Numbered from the stretch's first letter, positions 1 to 7,327 are shown. The stretch is DNA of 20,556 nucleotides from JAKAIY01 sp036258195 (GCA_036258195.1 DATAED010000216.1:1-20556), one strand, 5' to 3'. Notes: generated by a model not told the origin, from the sequence alone. Program-made: numbers and translations.

Positions 1-730
1 GATCCGGGGGGCCGTAGGTCTTGTACTCCGCCAGATGGGCGCGCGAATGCTCGTCCTTGGGCTGTACCTCACGGTCGGCGACGACCAGGCGCGCGTGCTC
101 ATCCAGCGCGGGGAAGCCGACGTTGGCGTGATACAGCAGCATGAACGGCGAGCGGACGCTACCCCGGTTCTCGACGCGATCATGCAGCCTCAGACTACGC
201 TCACCGACGCGGGTCGAGATGGTACGGGTGAGACGCAGATCTTCGCCGAAGACCCTGGTCTCGCGCATCGTGCCCGAGATGGCGAGCACAAAGTCGTCGC
301 CCTCCCATGACTCGGACAGCGTCACATCCTCGGCGGGTGTATTGGCAATGCGACCGTGCAGCCCCAATTCCTCGCCGTCATCAACGCAGGGTTGGCCGAC
401 CTGGCGCAGACCGCAGGTGGTGAAGAGGCCACCGCTAAAGGAGCGCAACCACTCGCTTCCACGAGGATCGAAGTAGGCTGGCGCGACGATGCCGTTGCGC
501 GAGTACCAGGCAAGCGGGACACCACGATAGTCGAGGTGCGGCACGTCGAGGCAGCGATCGGGGAGGACGGTGAAGCGGAAGCCGTCGCCTCCATTGAACT
601 CCACCGCACGCACTCCTGAGGCGCGTCCTCCTTCGAGGCGTGTATTACGTATGCCAGCGACCTGGTGAATGTCTCCGACACGGCTTAGCAGCTCGGCGCG
701 GGTCCAGGAGCGGCCGTAGAGCGTAGGCAT
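1..730 (-). CDS. DUF4432 family protein (aldose 1-epimerase-like), 5' part only
   Basis: This is an open frame of 243 codons from an ATG at 730 that runs off the left edge without a stop, so the C-terminus is missing. A strong Shine-Dalgarno (AGGAGGTG) lies 6 bases before the ATG. The translation begins MPTLYGRSWTRAELLSRVGD and has blocks I recall from DUF4432: FTVLPDRCLDVPHLDYRGVPLAW, with the conserved Asp-Arg, then GGLFTTCGLRQVG, then ELGLHGRIANTPAE, then FMLLYHANVGFPALDE. DUF4432 proteins have the galactose-mutarotase-like beta-sandwich fold of aldose 1-epimerases. Their substrate is generally unknown, so a role on a sugar or sugar acid is inference. The gene lies downstream of the MFS exporter on the same strand, with an 89-base gap. 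Linked function is possible but not shown. I saw no frameshift. Confidence 0.85.
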   Translation of the reverse strand, partial: MPTLYGRSWTRAELLSRVGDIHQVAGIRNTRLEGGRASGVRAVEFNGGDGFRFTVLPDRCLDVPHLDYRGVPLAWYSRNGIVAPAYFDPRGSEWLRSFSGGLFTTCGLRQVGQPCVDDGEELGLHGRIANTPAEDVTLSESWEGDDFVLAISGTMRETRVFGEDLRLTRTISTRVGERSLRLHDRVENRGSVRSPFMLLYHANVGFPALDEHARLVVADREVQPKDEHSRAHLAEYKTYGPPD

Positions 731-819
731 AGAGCACCTCCTGCTGTTCGCAGCGCTTGCCATGGCGCGCGCGTCACGCGGCGTCCCCGTAGTAGGAGGC
801 TGGATGACGCGCCTGGGGC

Positions 820-2406
820 TCAGGCAGGCGCCACGGCGCTGTGCTCGGATGGATCCAGCTTCATTGCAGGCACAGCGCGCGCAGCGTACCAGGCGCCCAG
901 CGCTGCGATGACGGCGGCGACTATCATCGCGACATGCAGACCAGATACGAAGGCGGCGTTTGCCGCCGACTGCACCGCCGCGCCCTGTGAGCCGCCAAGC
1001 TGCCCAGCGACCGCCTGTGCGCCTGTGATACTCCCCTTGGCGGTCGTCACCTGGGCGCTGGTGAGGCCTTGCAACGCAGTCGCCGCGCCGAGTTGACTCA
1101 GGTAGAGGGTCTGCCCGATGCCGCCGATGACGGCGATTCCCATGGAGGAGCCGATCTGGCGGATAGCGCTATTGCTCGCCGAGCCCATCCCCGCCTTTTC
1201 TTTTGGCGTTGCCCCCATGACGGCGTTGGTGGTCGGTGAAAGCGTGATCGCCACGCCCAGGCCCACCAGGATCAGACCGATCAGGACGATGATATAGGGC
1301 GAGGATACGCTGACCAGGGAGAACGACAGCATACCGAGGCCCACGAGCAGTAGTCCCAGCACGACGACACGTCGTAGGCCGAACTGGGCGACATAGCGCG
1401 GTACGGTCGGTGAACCCAGCAACAACATGAGGGCGAAGGGCATCAGCGCGAAGCCCGCCTTCAGAGGGGGAAAGCCCCGCACAGCTTGCAAATAGAGTGT
1501 CAGCTCATACAACAGACCGAAGAGCGCGAAGAAGGCGATGGCCACCGCCACATTGCCGGACGTGAACGCCGGCTTCTTGAACAGGCGAACATCCAACAGA
1601 GGGTATTGGGTGCGGAGCTCGCGCACGACGAAGCCCACCAACAGCGCCGCCCCCAGGATCAGCATCCCGAGCGTGAGCGGGTCGCCCCAGCCACGCTCGG
1701 GAGCCTCGATCAAGTAGAAGAAGATGGCGAACAACCCAACTAGCGACAATAGCGCCCCCGGGATGTCCACTGGTGGCGCCTGGGACGTCTTTGAGGTCGG
1801 CACATAGCGGCTCACCGCATAGAGCCCGATAATGACCACCGGCACATTGATAAAGAAGACCGAGCCCCAGTACGCGAAGGTGAGTAAGAGGCCACCCACG
1901 ATCGGCCCCACCGCGACACCGATGCCAGACATCCCAGCCCAGACGCCGATAGCGCGCGCGCTCTCACCGGGGTCGAGAAAGATGTTGGTGATGAGAGACA
2001 GCGTAGCTGGTGTCAGGAGGCCACCGCCTACGCCTTGCGCCAGGCGAGCAGCGACCAGTTCGTACGGCGAGGTGGAGAAGCCTGCCCAGATCGATCCCAG
2101 GATAAAGATCGTCATACCGAGCAGCAAGATCCCTTTACGACCATATTTGTCCGACAGACTTCCCGACAACAAAATGGTGCTGCCAAACATGATGATGTAG
2201 GCTGAGTTAATCCAGACCAACTGCGCTGAGGTCGCGCTGAGGGATTTGGCGATGGTGGGCAAGGCCACATTGAGAATGGTGGCGTCAATGCTGGTCATGA
2301 TGATGGGAATGCAGATAGCGGCCAGCGCCTTCCAGCGTTCAGGGCTAGCTTGCGCTGATGCAGACGGCGCTGGCGCACGAGTTGTGGCGGCTTGCGCATC
2401 ACTCAT
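820..2406 (-). CDS. DHA2-family MFS transporter (14-TM drug/proton antiporter, EmrB/QacA type)
   Basis: The 528-residue protein has the length and hydrophobic pattern of 14-TM DHA2 exporters. It has a hydrophilic N-tail of about 25 residues and a first helix containing IIMTSIDATILNVALPTIA, typical of this subfamily (DATIVNVALP). MFS motif A follows at GSLSDKYGRKGILL, and a motif C-like stretch is AVGPIVGGLLLTF. Known members exchange drugs or toxic organic cations for protons across the cytoplasmic membrane. The actual substrate cannot be read from sequence. The ATG is preceded by AGGAGC at a suitable spacing. No regulator gene is adjacent. A short inverted repeat, CGCCA-GAACA-TGGCG at 2420-2434, just upstream of the start, could be an operator, but this is weak. 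A second DHA2 exporter lies at 14735-16303. Confidence 0.9.
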   Translation of the reverse strand: MSDAQAATTRAPAPSASAQASPERWKALAAICIPIIMTSIDATILNVALPTIAKSLSATSAQLVWINSAYIIMFGSTILLSGSLSDKYGRKGILLLGMTIFILGSIWAGFSTSPYELVAARLAQGVGGGLLTPATLSLITNIFLDPGESARAIGVWAGMSGIGVAVGPIVGGLLLTFAYWGSVFFINVPVVIIGLYAVSRYVPTSKTSQAPPVDIPGALLSLVGLFAIFFYLIEAPERGWGDPLTLGMLILGAALLVGFVVRELRTQYPLLDVRLFKKPAFTSGNVAVAIAFFALFGLLYELTLYLQAVRGFPPLKAGFALMPFALMLLLGSPTVPRYVAQFGLRRVVVLGLLLVGLGMLSFSLVSVSSPYIIVLIGLILVGLGVAITLSPTTNAVMGATPKEKAGMGSASNSAIRQIGSSMGIAVIGGIGQTLYLSQLGAATALQGLTSAQVTTAKGSITGAQAVAGQLGGSQGAAVQSAANAAFVSGLHVAMIVAAVIAALGAWYAARAVPAMKLDPSEHSAVAPA

Positions 2407-2749
2407 TGGGGGCTCCTATCGCCAGAACATGGCGTGCCCTGGCGCTCCTGGCGCGGTCGAGCGCGCTGTCGCGGCCTGGCCGCAGGCTAGAGGGAGCATG
2501 GCGCCTTGAGCTTGCTGGCGCACCATCACAAGGGCTAGAGCGAGAGATGAGCCGCACACTCCCCAAACGGACGCCTGGGCCAGACCCTGGGGAGAGCCCC
2601 ATCGGGAATGGCCGCCATCGCGCGTTGGCGCCATCGGTGCTGCTGGAAAGCGTGCCTCTGGCCAGGTTGGCGCGATGGTTCTGGTTGGCGCGGGGCGTGG
2701 ATGCGGGCGACGGGCGCCGATGGGCGAAAATCCAAGGAGTGCGCGCCCC
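2407..2749. other. Gene-free spacer between the exporter and the tRNA-Sec terminator
   Basis: About 340 bases carry no convincing gene. The open frames here are short and antisense to each other, with no ribosome binding site and no recognisable product. The stretch should hold the minus-strand promoter of the exporter, but I cannot pick a good -35/-10 pair. Visible small structures are a 5-bp-arm inverted repeat at 2420-2434, a TGGGG-AGAG-CCCCA hairpin at 2588-2601, and three copies of TTGGCGC at 2625, 2667 and 2685. None has an assigned role. Confidence 0.5.
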
Positions 2750-2777
2750 AAAAACGTTTGACTGCAGCGGTCAAACG
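2750..2777 (-). terminator. Intrinsic terminator of the tRNA-Sec gene
   Basis: Read on the minus strand, the 11-base arms CGTTTGACCGC and GCAGTCAAACG flank a single T at 2755-2777. Ten pairs are Watson-Crick and one is mismatched, with the inner bases opening to form the loop in RNA. The stem is followed at once by TTTTT (2754-2750). It starts 45 bases past the CCA end of the tRNA, where a tRNA transcript should stop. On the plus strand it lacks a following T-run, so orientation favours the tRNA. A protein operator for the exporter is an alternative reading. Confidence 0.75.
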
Positions 2778-2822
2778 CTACCGAAGTCGACAAGCTCGTC
2801 ATGACATCGGCAAGCGCGACGG

Positions 2823-2920
2823 TGGCAGAGGCGTATGGGAGTCGAACCCACCCGCGACCGCTCAGGCGACCGCGCGACCGTTTTGAAGACGGTGAGGCCC
2901 ACCGGGACCCGTACACCTCC
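2823..2920 (-). tRNA. selC: tRNA-Sec (anticodon UCA), CCA encoded
   Basis: The 98-nt RNA folds as a bacterial selenocysteine tRNA. It has an 8-bp acceptor stem (GGAGGTGT with ACGCCTCT) and a long 6-bp D stem (GGGTCC/GGGCCT) closed by a 4-nt CGGT loop. The 5-bp anticodon stem (ACCGT/ACGGT) carries loop CTTCAAA, giving anticodon UCA (complement of 2884-2886). A long variable arm with a 9-bp stem and CTGA loop follows. The 5-bp T stem has loop TTCGACT, the discriminator is G, and CCA is genomic. Acceptor plus T stem make the 13-bp stack expected of bacterial tRNA-Sec. Loop sequences closely match E. coli selC as I remember it. An oddity is a G-U wobble at pair 1:72. It is charged with serine and converted to selenocysteine by SelA, then delivered by SelB to recoded UGA. 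None of those genes is in this window. The gene is divergent from lysS. Confidence 0.95.
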
Positions 2921-3044
2921 GTGCAGCATGGCAGCGCGCATGGGAGCGCGTTCCACGTCATACTGTGCCACTCGCTCGCCGTGCGCGTCAACCGCTGTCC
3001 ACGTTGGTGTTCGCCACGCTGCCCGCTTCTCTCCCGCTGCGCCG

Positions 3045-3053
3045 TGATACAAT
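3045..3053 (+). promoter_or_regulatory. Extended -10 promoter for lysS
   Basis: TGATACAAT combines the TG of an extended -10 with a good -10 hexamer (TACAAT), 72 bases before the lysS ATG. No good -35 sits 17 bases upstream, as is usual for extended -10 promoters. Two tandem Shine-Dalgarno-like copies of CCCAGGAGGA follow at 3092-3101 and 3103-3112. The second is the one at usable distance from the start. Confidence 0.55.
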
Positions 3054-3124
3054 CCTTGCCGTATGGCCTGCGATTGAGCAGCATCGAGAATCCCAGGAGG
3101 AACCCAGGAGGACGACGCCCGACT

Positions 3125-4597
3125 ATGGACGAGCGCGAAGAGCGGCTGGCCAAGGCTGAGGCCTGGCGCGCCGCTGGAATCGATCCGTATCCCGCCCGCA
3201 CCGCCCGCGACACCAGCGTCGCCGAGGCGCTGGCGCAGTTCGACACGCTAGCCGCGCATAGCGCCAGCATCACGCTGGCCGGTCGGCTGGTGCGATTGCG
3301 CGAGATGAAAGCGACCTTTGCCAATATCGCAGATGGCACGGGCGACATTCAGATCTACATCAATCGCGAATCCGTCGGCGAGGATGCGTTCAAGCGGATC
3401 AAGCTGCTCGACCTGGGCGACATCATTCAGGTGACGGGTACGGTCTTCACGACGCGCACAGGCGAAAAGACGCTGCGGGTGTCAGACTTCACCATGTTGG
3501 CGAAGGCGCTTCGCCCCTTGCCCGCCAAGGGCGCTGGCGGGGAGATGAAGCTGTTCGACCCGGAGACGCGCCACCGCAAGCGCTACCTGGATCTGCTGGC
3601 CAACCGCGAGGAGCGCCTGCCAGTCTTCGTCGCACGGGCAAAGGCGCTGACGGCCATGCGCGAATACCTCAACAGCCAGGGCTTCCTGGAGGTCGAGACG
3701 CCAGTGCTGCAACCGCTCTATGGCGGCGCCACGTCGCGTCCCTTCGTCACGCACCACAACACGCTGGATCGCGACCTCTATCTGCGCATCGCGCCGGAGC
3801 TGTACCTGAAGCGGTTGATCGTCGGCGGCATTGACCGGGTCTACGAGATCGCCCGCAACTTCCGCAACGAGGGGCTGGATCATAGCCACAATCCAGAGTT
3901 CACGATGATGGAGTGCTACCAGGCCTACGCCGACTTCAACGACATCATGCGGCTGGTGGAGGAGATGTACGCCTACATCGCCCGCCAGACGCTCGGCTCG
4001 ACGGTTGTGACGTATCAGGGGCGACAGATCGACCTGGCGCCACCGTGGGGACGCCTGACCCTGCGCGAGGCTATCGCCGAGCATACAGGCATTGACTACG
4101 AGCAGTATCCCGACCGCGACTCGCTGGCCCGCGCGATGGAGCAGCACGGCTATCGGCCCGACCCACGCCTGGCGCGCGGTCGGCTGATCGATGACCTGAA
4201 GGACAGCATCGTCAAGGGGCCGCAGTCGAAGGTGGTGGGGCCGGTCTTTCTCTACGACTATCCGCGCGACCTCTCACCACTGGCCAAGGCCAAGCCCGGC
4301 GTGGCTGACACCGCCGAGCGATTCCAGCCTTTCGCCGCTGGGCTGGAGCTGGGCAACGCCTTCAGCGAGTTGAATGATCCGCTGGATCAGCGCGCCCGCT
4401 TCGAGGATCAGGCCCGGCAGCGAGCGCGCGGCGACGACGAGGCGCAGCAGCTCGACGAGGACTACATCGAGGCGCTGGAGGTCGGCATGCCGCCGACGGG
4501 TGGCTTCGGAGGCGGTGTTGACCGGCTGACGATGCTGTTGACCGACCAGGAGAACATCCGCGAGGTGATTCTCTTCCCGACGATGCGCGAGCAATAG
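3125..4597 (+). CDS. lysS: Lysyl-tRNA synthetase, class II
   Basis: LysRS joins lysine to tRNA-Lys in the cytoplasm. The 490-residue protein has the class II domain order: an N-terminal OB-fold anticodon-binding domain (about 50-125, with ADGTGDIQIYI) and a catalytic domain from about 145 (RYLDLLAN). Motif 2 is RNFRNEGLDHSHNPEFTMME (about 244-263) and motif 3 is GGGVDRLTMLL (462-472). The LFP near the C-terminus is also typical. The frame stays open to 2801, but that would read back through the tRNA-Sec gene. The ATG at 3125, with AGGAGG at 3106-3111, gives the normal LysRS N-terminus. The length is normal, slightly below the roughly 500 of E. coli LysS. Transcription is probably monocistronic from the promoter at 3045, and no clear terminator is visible after the stop. 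Confidence 0.97.
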   Translation: MDEREERLAKAEAWRAAGIDPYPARTARDTSVAEALAQFDTLAAHSASITLAGRLVRLREMKATFANIADGTGDIQIYINRESVGEDAFKRIKLLDLGDIIQVTGTVFTTRTGEKTLRVSDFTMLAKALRPLPAKGAGGEMKLFDPETRHRKRYLDLLANREERLPVFVARAKALTAMREYLNSQGFLEVETPVLQPLYGGATSRPFVTHHNTLDRDLYLRIAPELYLKRLIVGGIDRVYEIARNFRNEGLDHSHNPEFTMMECYQAYADFNDIMRLVEEMYAYIARQTLGSTVVTYQGRQIDLAPPWGRLTLREAIAEHTGIDYEQYPDRDSLARAMEQHGYRPDPRLARGRLIDDLKDSIVKGPQSKVVGPVFLYDYPRDLSPLAKAKPGVADTAERFQPFAAGLELGNAFSELNDPLDQRARFEDQARQRARGDDEAQQLDEDYIEALEVGMPPTGGFGGGVDRLTMLLTDQENIREVILFPTMREQ

Positions 4598-5082
4598 AGC
4601 GCGGGGCAGGCGAGCGGCTATGTTACCGCCCACTTGCTCATGCTCCACCGTCTGATAGCCTCTCCTGGGCAATCGTTCGTCTCAATTTGAGGCGCTACGG
4701 CTGAGCAAGCGTCCGTGTGTGAGCGGGCTGATATTCGGCGTTTGCGACAGATAGTTGAATGTTAAACTGTTCACACTTGAGCTATCAGGTTGACGTATTG
4801 GCTTGACACTGCTGGTACTCTTGTCTATACTCTCACCAAGACGCCGTCAGGCAGACCACGCGAATTTTCCAGGCCCCAAGCGGCTTGATGCCCGGGGGGC
4901 TCCATACCGTTTCCCCTGCGTTAACGATGCGTTCGACCTGGCGGTTGGCCTGTGTAATGAGCGCATGTCCCTGCGCATGAGGATTTCAGGTTTCGCGGGG
5001 CGTGGTCGCTTGCGAAGATGAGTAGCCCTGCGGGTAGAGGTGTGGCCTGCGTTCTGATAACAGGTAGCGGAGGTTAAACAGC
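4598..5082. other. Gene-free region with promoter and long leader of the MEDS gene
   Basis: The 485 bases carry no credible gene. They contain a consensus promoter (4803-4831) and, upstream of it, an imperfect 16-bp dyad TGTTAAACTGTTCACA (4760-4775). About 240 bases of presumably transcribed leader follow before the next ATG. I looked for a known riboswitch or T-box in the leader and recognised none. Short GC-rich hairpins are possible, for example GCCCTGCGGG near 5026-5035. No convincing intrinsic terminator for lysS is visible. Confidence 0.5.
4803..4831 (+). promoter_or_regulatory. Consensus sigma-70-type promoter upstream of the MEDS gene
   Basis: TTGACA (4803-4808), a spacer of exactly 17 bases and TATACT (4826-4831) form a near-perfect housekeeping promoter. 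A second TTGAC lies at 4790-4794. The start site would be near 4838, leaving a leader of about 245 bases before the ATG at 5083. Confidence 0.75.
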
Positions 5083-5775
5083 ATGGATTTGAGCGTCGAG
5101 GGAAAGTCGGAGCGGATTCCGCCCGGTTCGCATATTTTGCAGCTCTACAACAAGGTGGGTGAGATCACCGGGGTGACGGCCAAGCTGCTGGAATCCGCAC
5201 TTGTGTCACAGGAGAAATGCCTGTTCGCAGGGTCTGAGTCCTCAGTGCGGGAGTTGTCCGACACCTTGCGCAAGTCCGGTGTCGATGTGGACGGGCTGAT
5301 GCAATCGGGCCAACTGGTGTTCATTTCGGATCGAGATTCCTTGCTCGTTGGCAAGCGCTTTGATTCGTATCACCTGCTCTCGACGCACCAGACCTTTATC
5401 GCGCAGGCGCTGCGCGAAGGCTGGAAAGCCGTACGTATCTCGATGGACATGACCTGGCTCACCACCGACATCGCCACTCCTGAACAGATCCTCAAGTACG
5501 AAGCCGCCTCCGACGCCGTTTTCACCTTCCAGAACGCCCCCATCATCGCGCTGATGCACTACGATTACTCCAAACTGCCCGGTCTGCTCGTGGTCGAGCT
5601 GCTCAAGTTGCATCCGATCGCCGTCGTGGGCAAGTTCATCAAGCGCAATCCGTACTACCTGAACTCCGAGCAGTACCTGCTCAAGATCCTGCGGGTCAAC
5701 CGCGACAAGAACCGTCCCGCGCCTTCGCTGATGAGCGATAATCCGCTCGACCGCCTGGCTGAGCGCGCTCGCTAG
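5083..5775 (+). CDS. MEDS-domain (DcmR-like sensory) protein
   Basis: The 230-residue soluble protein matches the MEDS domain (methanogen/methylotroph DcmR sensory domain) over nearly its whole length. Recognisable parts are SHILQLYNKVGEI near residue 17, where the family has a His-Ile-x-x-x-Tyr signature, and then LLESALVSQEKCLFAG. Next come LRKSGVDVDGLMQSGQLVFI and AQALREGWKAVRISMDMTWL (about 107-126). FQNAPIIALMHYDYSKLPG follows, in the slot where relatives have a Cys-x-Tyr motif. The fold is a degenerate RecA/KaiC-like ATPase domain, thought to sense signals and often attached to anti-sigma or kinase modules. Here it stands alone, so its partner is unknown. The start has a plausible GCGGAGG upstream. 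The gene is transcribed from the strong promoter at 4803 through a long leader. Confidence 0.8.
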   Translation: MDLSVEGKSERIPPGSHILQLYNKVGEITGVTAKLLESALVSQEKCLFAGSESSVRELSDTLRKSGVDVDGLMQSGQLVFISDRDSLLVGKRFDSYHLLSTHQTFIAQALREGWKAVRISMDMTWLTTDIATPEQILKYEAASDAVFTFQNAPIIALMHYDYSKLPGLLVVELLKLHPIAVVGKFIKRNPYYLNSEQYLLKILRVNRDKNRPAPSLMSDNPLDRLAERAR

Positions 5776-5841
5776 CGCATCCAGCAAAGCATCCAACGAC
5801 GCACTAGCGACGCCTATTCGCGCGCGTCCTGCATTGGCTTT

Positions 5842-5876
5842 CAGGCGCCTGTCGTCGCGCAAGCTGACGACGCCTG
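5842..5876 (+). other. Intergenic stem-loop between the MEDS and NUDIX genes
   Basis: CAGGC and GTCGTC (5842-5856, with a GCCT bulge between them) pair with GACGAC and GCCTG at 5866-5876, giving about 11 base pairs around a 9-nt loop. No T-run follows, so it is not a canonical intrinsic terminator. It may be an mRNA processing or stability structure. Confidence 0.35.
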
Positions 5877-5958
5877 ACCGGGCAGGGCGCGCGTGGTGTG
5901 TGCGCAGCATCCTTCGTCTGGCGCAGCTCAGGCGGTCTACGCGGTCGATGAGAGTTCG

Positions 5959-6432
5959 ATGACGAAAAAACGTGTCACGCATGCCTTCTCTGCGGGTGGC
6001 GTCGTCTTCCGGGCGAGCGCCGCGCCGTCTGGCGGGGCTGAGGAGGGCGGACTGGTCGAGATCGTGCTGGTCGGCCATGTGCGCGAGAATATCTGGACGC
6101 TGCCCAAGGGAACGCCGGCCCCCCACGAGTCGCGCGAGCAGACGGCGCTGCGCGAGGTGCGCGAGGAGACCGGGCTGGAGACACGCATCGTCGGTGAGGT
6201 TGGCCAGATCGAATATACCTTCACGCGACGCGGCATGCGGTTCATCAAGCAGGTCTTTCACTATCTGATGCTGGCGACGGGTGGCTCGGTGGAGCAGCAC
6301 GATCACGAATACGACGAGGCGCGCTGGTTCACGATCAGCGCCGCGCTGCTGGCGCTGACCTACGACAACGAGATCGAGATCGTGCGCCGCGCCGAGCATC
6401 TCATCCACCGCTATCTCACGACTCAGCCGTAG
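5959..6432 (+). CDS. NUDIX hydrolase
   Basis: NUDIX enzymes hydrolyse nucleoside diphosphates linked to another moiety. The complete box GX5EX7REUXEEXGU is present: G51, E57, then REVREETGL at 65-73. It supplies the metal-binding glutamates. The 157-residue protein is a single compact domain starting THAFSAGGVVF. The order NIWTLPKG just before the box resembles Ap4A/diphosphoinositol-type hydrolases, but the substrate is not determinable. The frame also has an upstream GTG at 5893 that would add 22 residues. I prefer ATG 5959 because the family homology begins right after it and neither site has a strong Shine-Dalgarno. It is 183 bases downstream of the MEDS gene on the same strand. Confidence 0.9.
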   Translation: MTKKRVTHAFSAGGVVFRASAAPSGGAEEGGLVEIVLVGHVRENIWTLPKGTPAPHESREQTALREVREETGLETRIVGEVGQIEYTFTRRGMRFIKQVFHYLMLATGGSVEQHDHEYDEARWFTISAALLALTYDNEIEIVRRAEHLIHRYLTTQP

Positions 6433-6461
6433 CTGCTGCTCCGAATAGACCATGAGCGCGC

Positions 6462-6523
6462 TTGACACGGAAGTTGTGGCGTGCTTTCATGCTGGCGCGA
6501 AATGGGTGTCTGCGTTGTATACT
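6462..6523 (+). promoter_or_regulatory. Candidate promoters upstream of def
   Basis: Two overlapping candidates exist. TTGACA (6462-6467) is followed after 17 bases by a poor -10, TTTCAT (6485-6490). Independently, a good -10, TATACT (6518-6523), has no clear -35 at 17 bases. Either would give a leader of about 160-190 bases before the def ATG at 6689. Confidence 0.45.
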
Positions 6524-6688
6524 AGGCGGTGATTGCGCGCGATCATGTCTGCTTCCTCTTGTGCGCAGCGTGAGCGGCGTTCTCCTCCGGCTCACTGCTC
6601 ACCGGGTGGCGAGGCGCGCAGCGGGTGACCAACCAAACAACACGCAGCAGCGGAACAGTGCGCCGCACGAGGCAGGTGGGATCAACTC

Positions 6689-7327
6689 ATGGCGAAACGA
6701 AGAATCCTGGTCGTGGACAACCCAAACGAGCGGCGCATCTTGCGCGCGAAGGCCAAGAAGGTTTCGCGTTACGACGCCTATCTGGGGCGCCTCGTCTCCG
6801 ATATGTGGGAGACGATGCGCGAGGCTCCGGGCGTGGGACTGGCCGCGCCGCAGGTCGGCGAATCCATTCGCGTGCTGGTGGCGGAGTATGAGGGTGAGGC
6901 CGTCGCGCTGGTCAACCCGGAGATTCTGAAGCGCTCCGAGCAGGAAGAGTTTGGGCAGGAGGGCTGCCTGAGCATCCCTGGCTTCATCGGCGAGGATGTG
7001 CCGCGCGCCAGCGCCGTCTCCATCAAAGCGCGCGACCCCAGGGGCAAAGAGATTCGCGTCAAGGCCGATGGCTGGTTTGCGCGCATCCTGCAGCATGAGA
7101 TTGACCATCTGGATGGCATCCTCTACACGGATCGCATCGCGCCTGATCAGGTGCGCGAGGTGACCGCCGACGACATCGAGCCAGAGGGGGCGCCGCCGCC
7201 AGAGAAGCCAGATCACAAGGCCAAACAGGACGGCAAACAGGACGGCAAACAAGACGGCAAACAAGACGGCAAGCAGGCGCGCGGGTCGCGCTCGGCCACC
7301 TCGGCGGTAGCGGGAGGCGAAGCATGA
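6689..7327 (+). CDS. def: Peptide deformylase with a repetitive C-terminal tail
   Basis: It removes the N-formyl group from nascent proteins at the ribosome. All three metal-site motifs are present: GVGLAAPQ (48-55), EGCLS (91-95, with the Cys ligand) and QHEIDH (135-140, two His ligands and the catalytic Glu). The catalytic domain ends near residue 160. Beyond it is a hydrophilic tail of about 50 residues, including PEGAPPPEKP and four to five tandem KQDG units (about 179-196), encoded by a 12-bp minisatellite. That tail is unusual for a deformylase and is probably disordered. AGGTGG (6674-6679) precedes the ATG. The stop overlaps the miaB start in ATGA, so the two are translationally coupled. 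Many bacteria pair def with fmt, which is not adjacent here. Confidence 0.96.
   Translation: MAKRRILVVDNPNERRILRAKAKKVSRYDAYLGRLVSDMWETMREAPGVGLAAPQVGESIRVLVAEYEGEAVALVNPEILKRSEQEEFGQEGCLSIPGFIGEDVPRASAVSIKARDPRGKEIRVKADGWFARILQHEIDHLDGILYTDRIAPDQVREVTADDIEPEGAPPPEKPDHKAKQDGKQDGKQDGKQDGKQARGSRSATSAVAGGEA
7223..7276 (+). repeat. 12-bp tandem repeat within def
   Basis: Four in-frame copies of AAACARGACGGC (7223-7270) are followed by a half copy, AAGCAG. The first two copies read AAACAGGACGGC and the last two AAACAAGACGGC, which suggests duplication of a pair or homogenisation. The unit encodes Lys-Gln-Asp-Gly. Because the period is a multiple of 3, copy-number change would keep frame and the downstream miaB overlap. 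Confidence 0.95.

Noticed and set aside
2957..2991. Minus-strand promoter for tRNA-Sec (TTGACG with TATGAC)
   Set aside because: The hexamers are reasonable but the spacer is 23 bases, too long for a standard promoter. The true promoter remains unidentified.
2801..3124. N-terminal extension of the lysS frame by 108 codons
   Set aside because: It would be read through the tRNA-Sec gene and the promoter region. LysRS homology and a good Shine-Dalgarno start at 3125.
2416..3348. 310-codon minus-strand open frame across the exporter upstream region, tRNA-Sec and the lysS start
   Set aside because: It crosses a structural RNA gene, its terminator and a promoter. The composition is Ser/Arg/Ala noise.
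4838..5082. Leader of the MEDS gene as a known riboswitch (c-di-GMP, T-box or similar)
   Set aside because: I could not match any conserved core of those classes, so it is left as an unexplained leader.
5242..6468. 408-codon minus-strand open frame opposite the MEDS and NUDIX genes
   Set aside because: It has the same mirror-frame composition and no motif. The plus strand carries two proteins with clear family motifs here.
7223..7276. Short tandem repeat as a CRISPR-like or origin iteron array
   Set aside because: The units are 12 bp, contiguous, without spacers, and lie in frame inside def.
7325..7327. UGA stops in this window (def, accB and the two exporters, for example) as selenocysteine codons
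   Set aside because: Each of these proteins is complete at its family's usual length or ends in an expected overlap. No downstream frame continues the homology, and no Cys homologue position lines up with the UGA.
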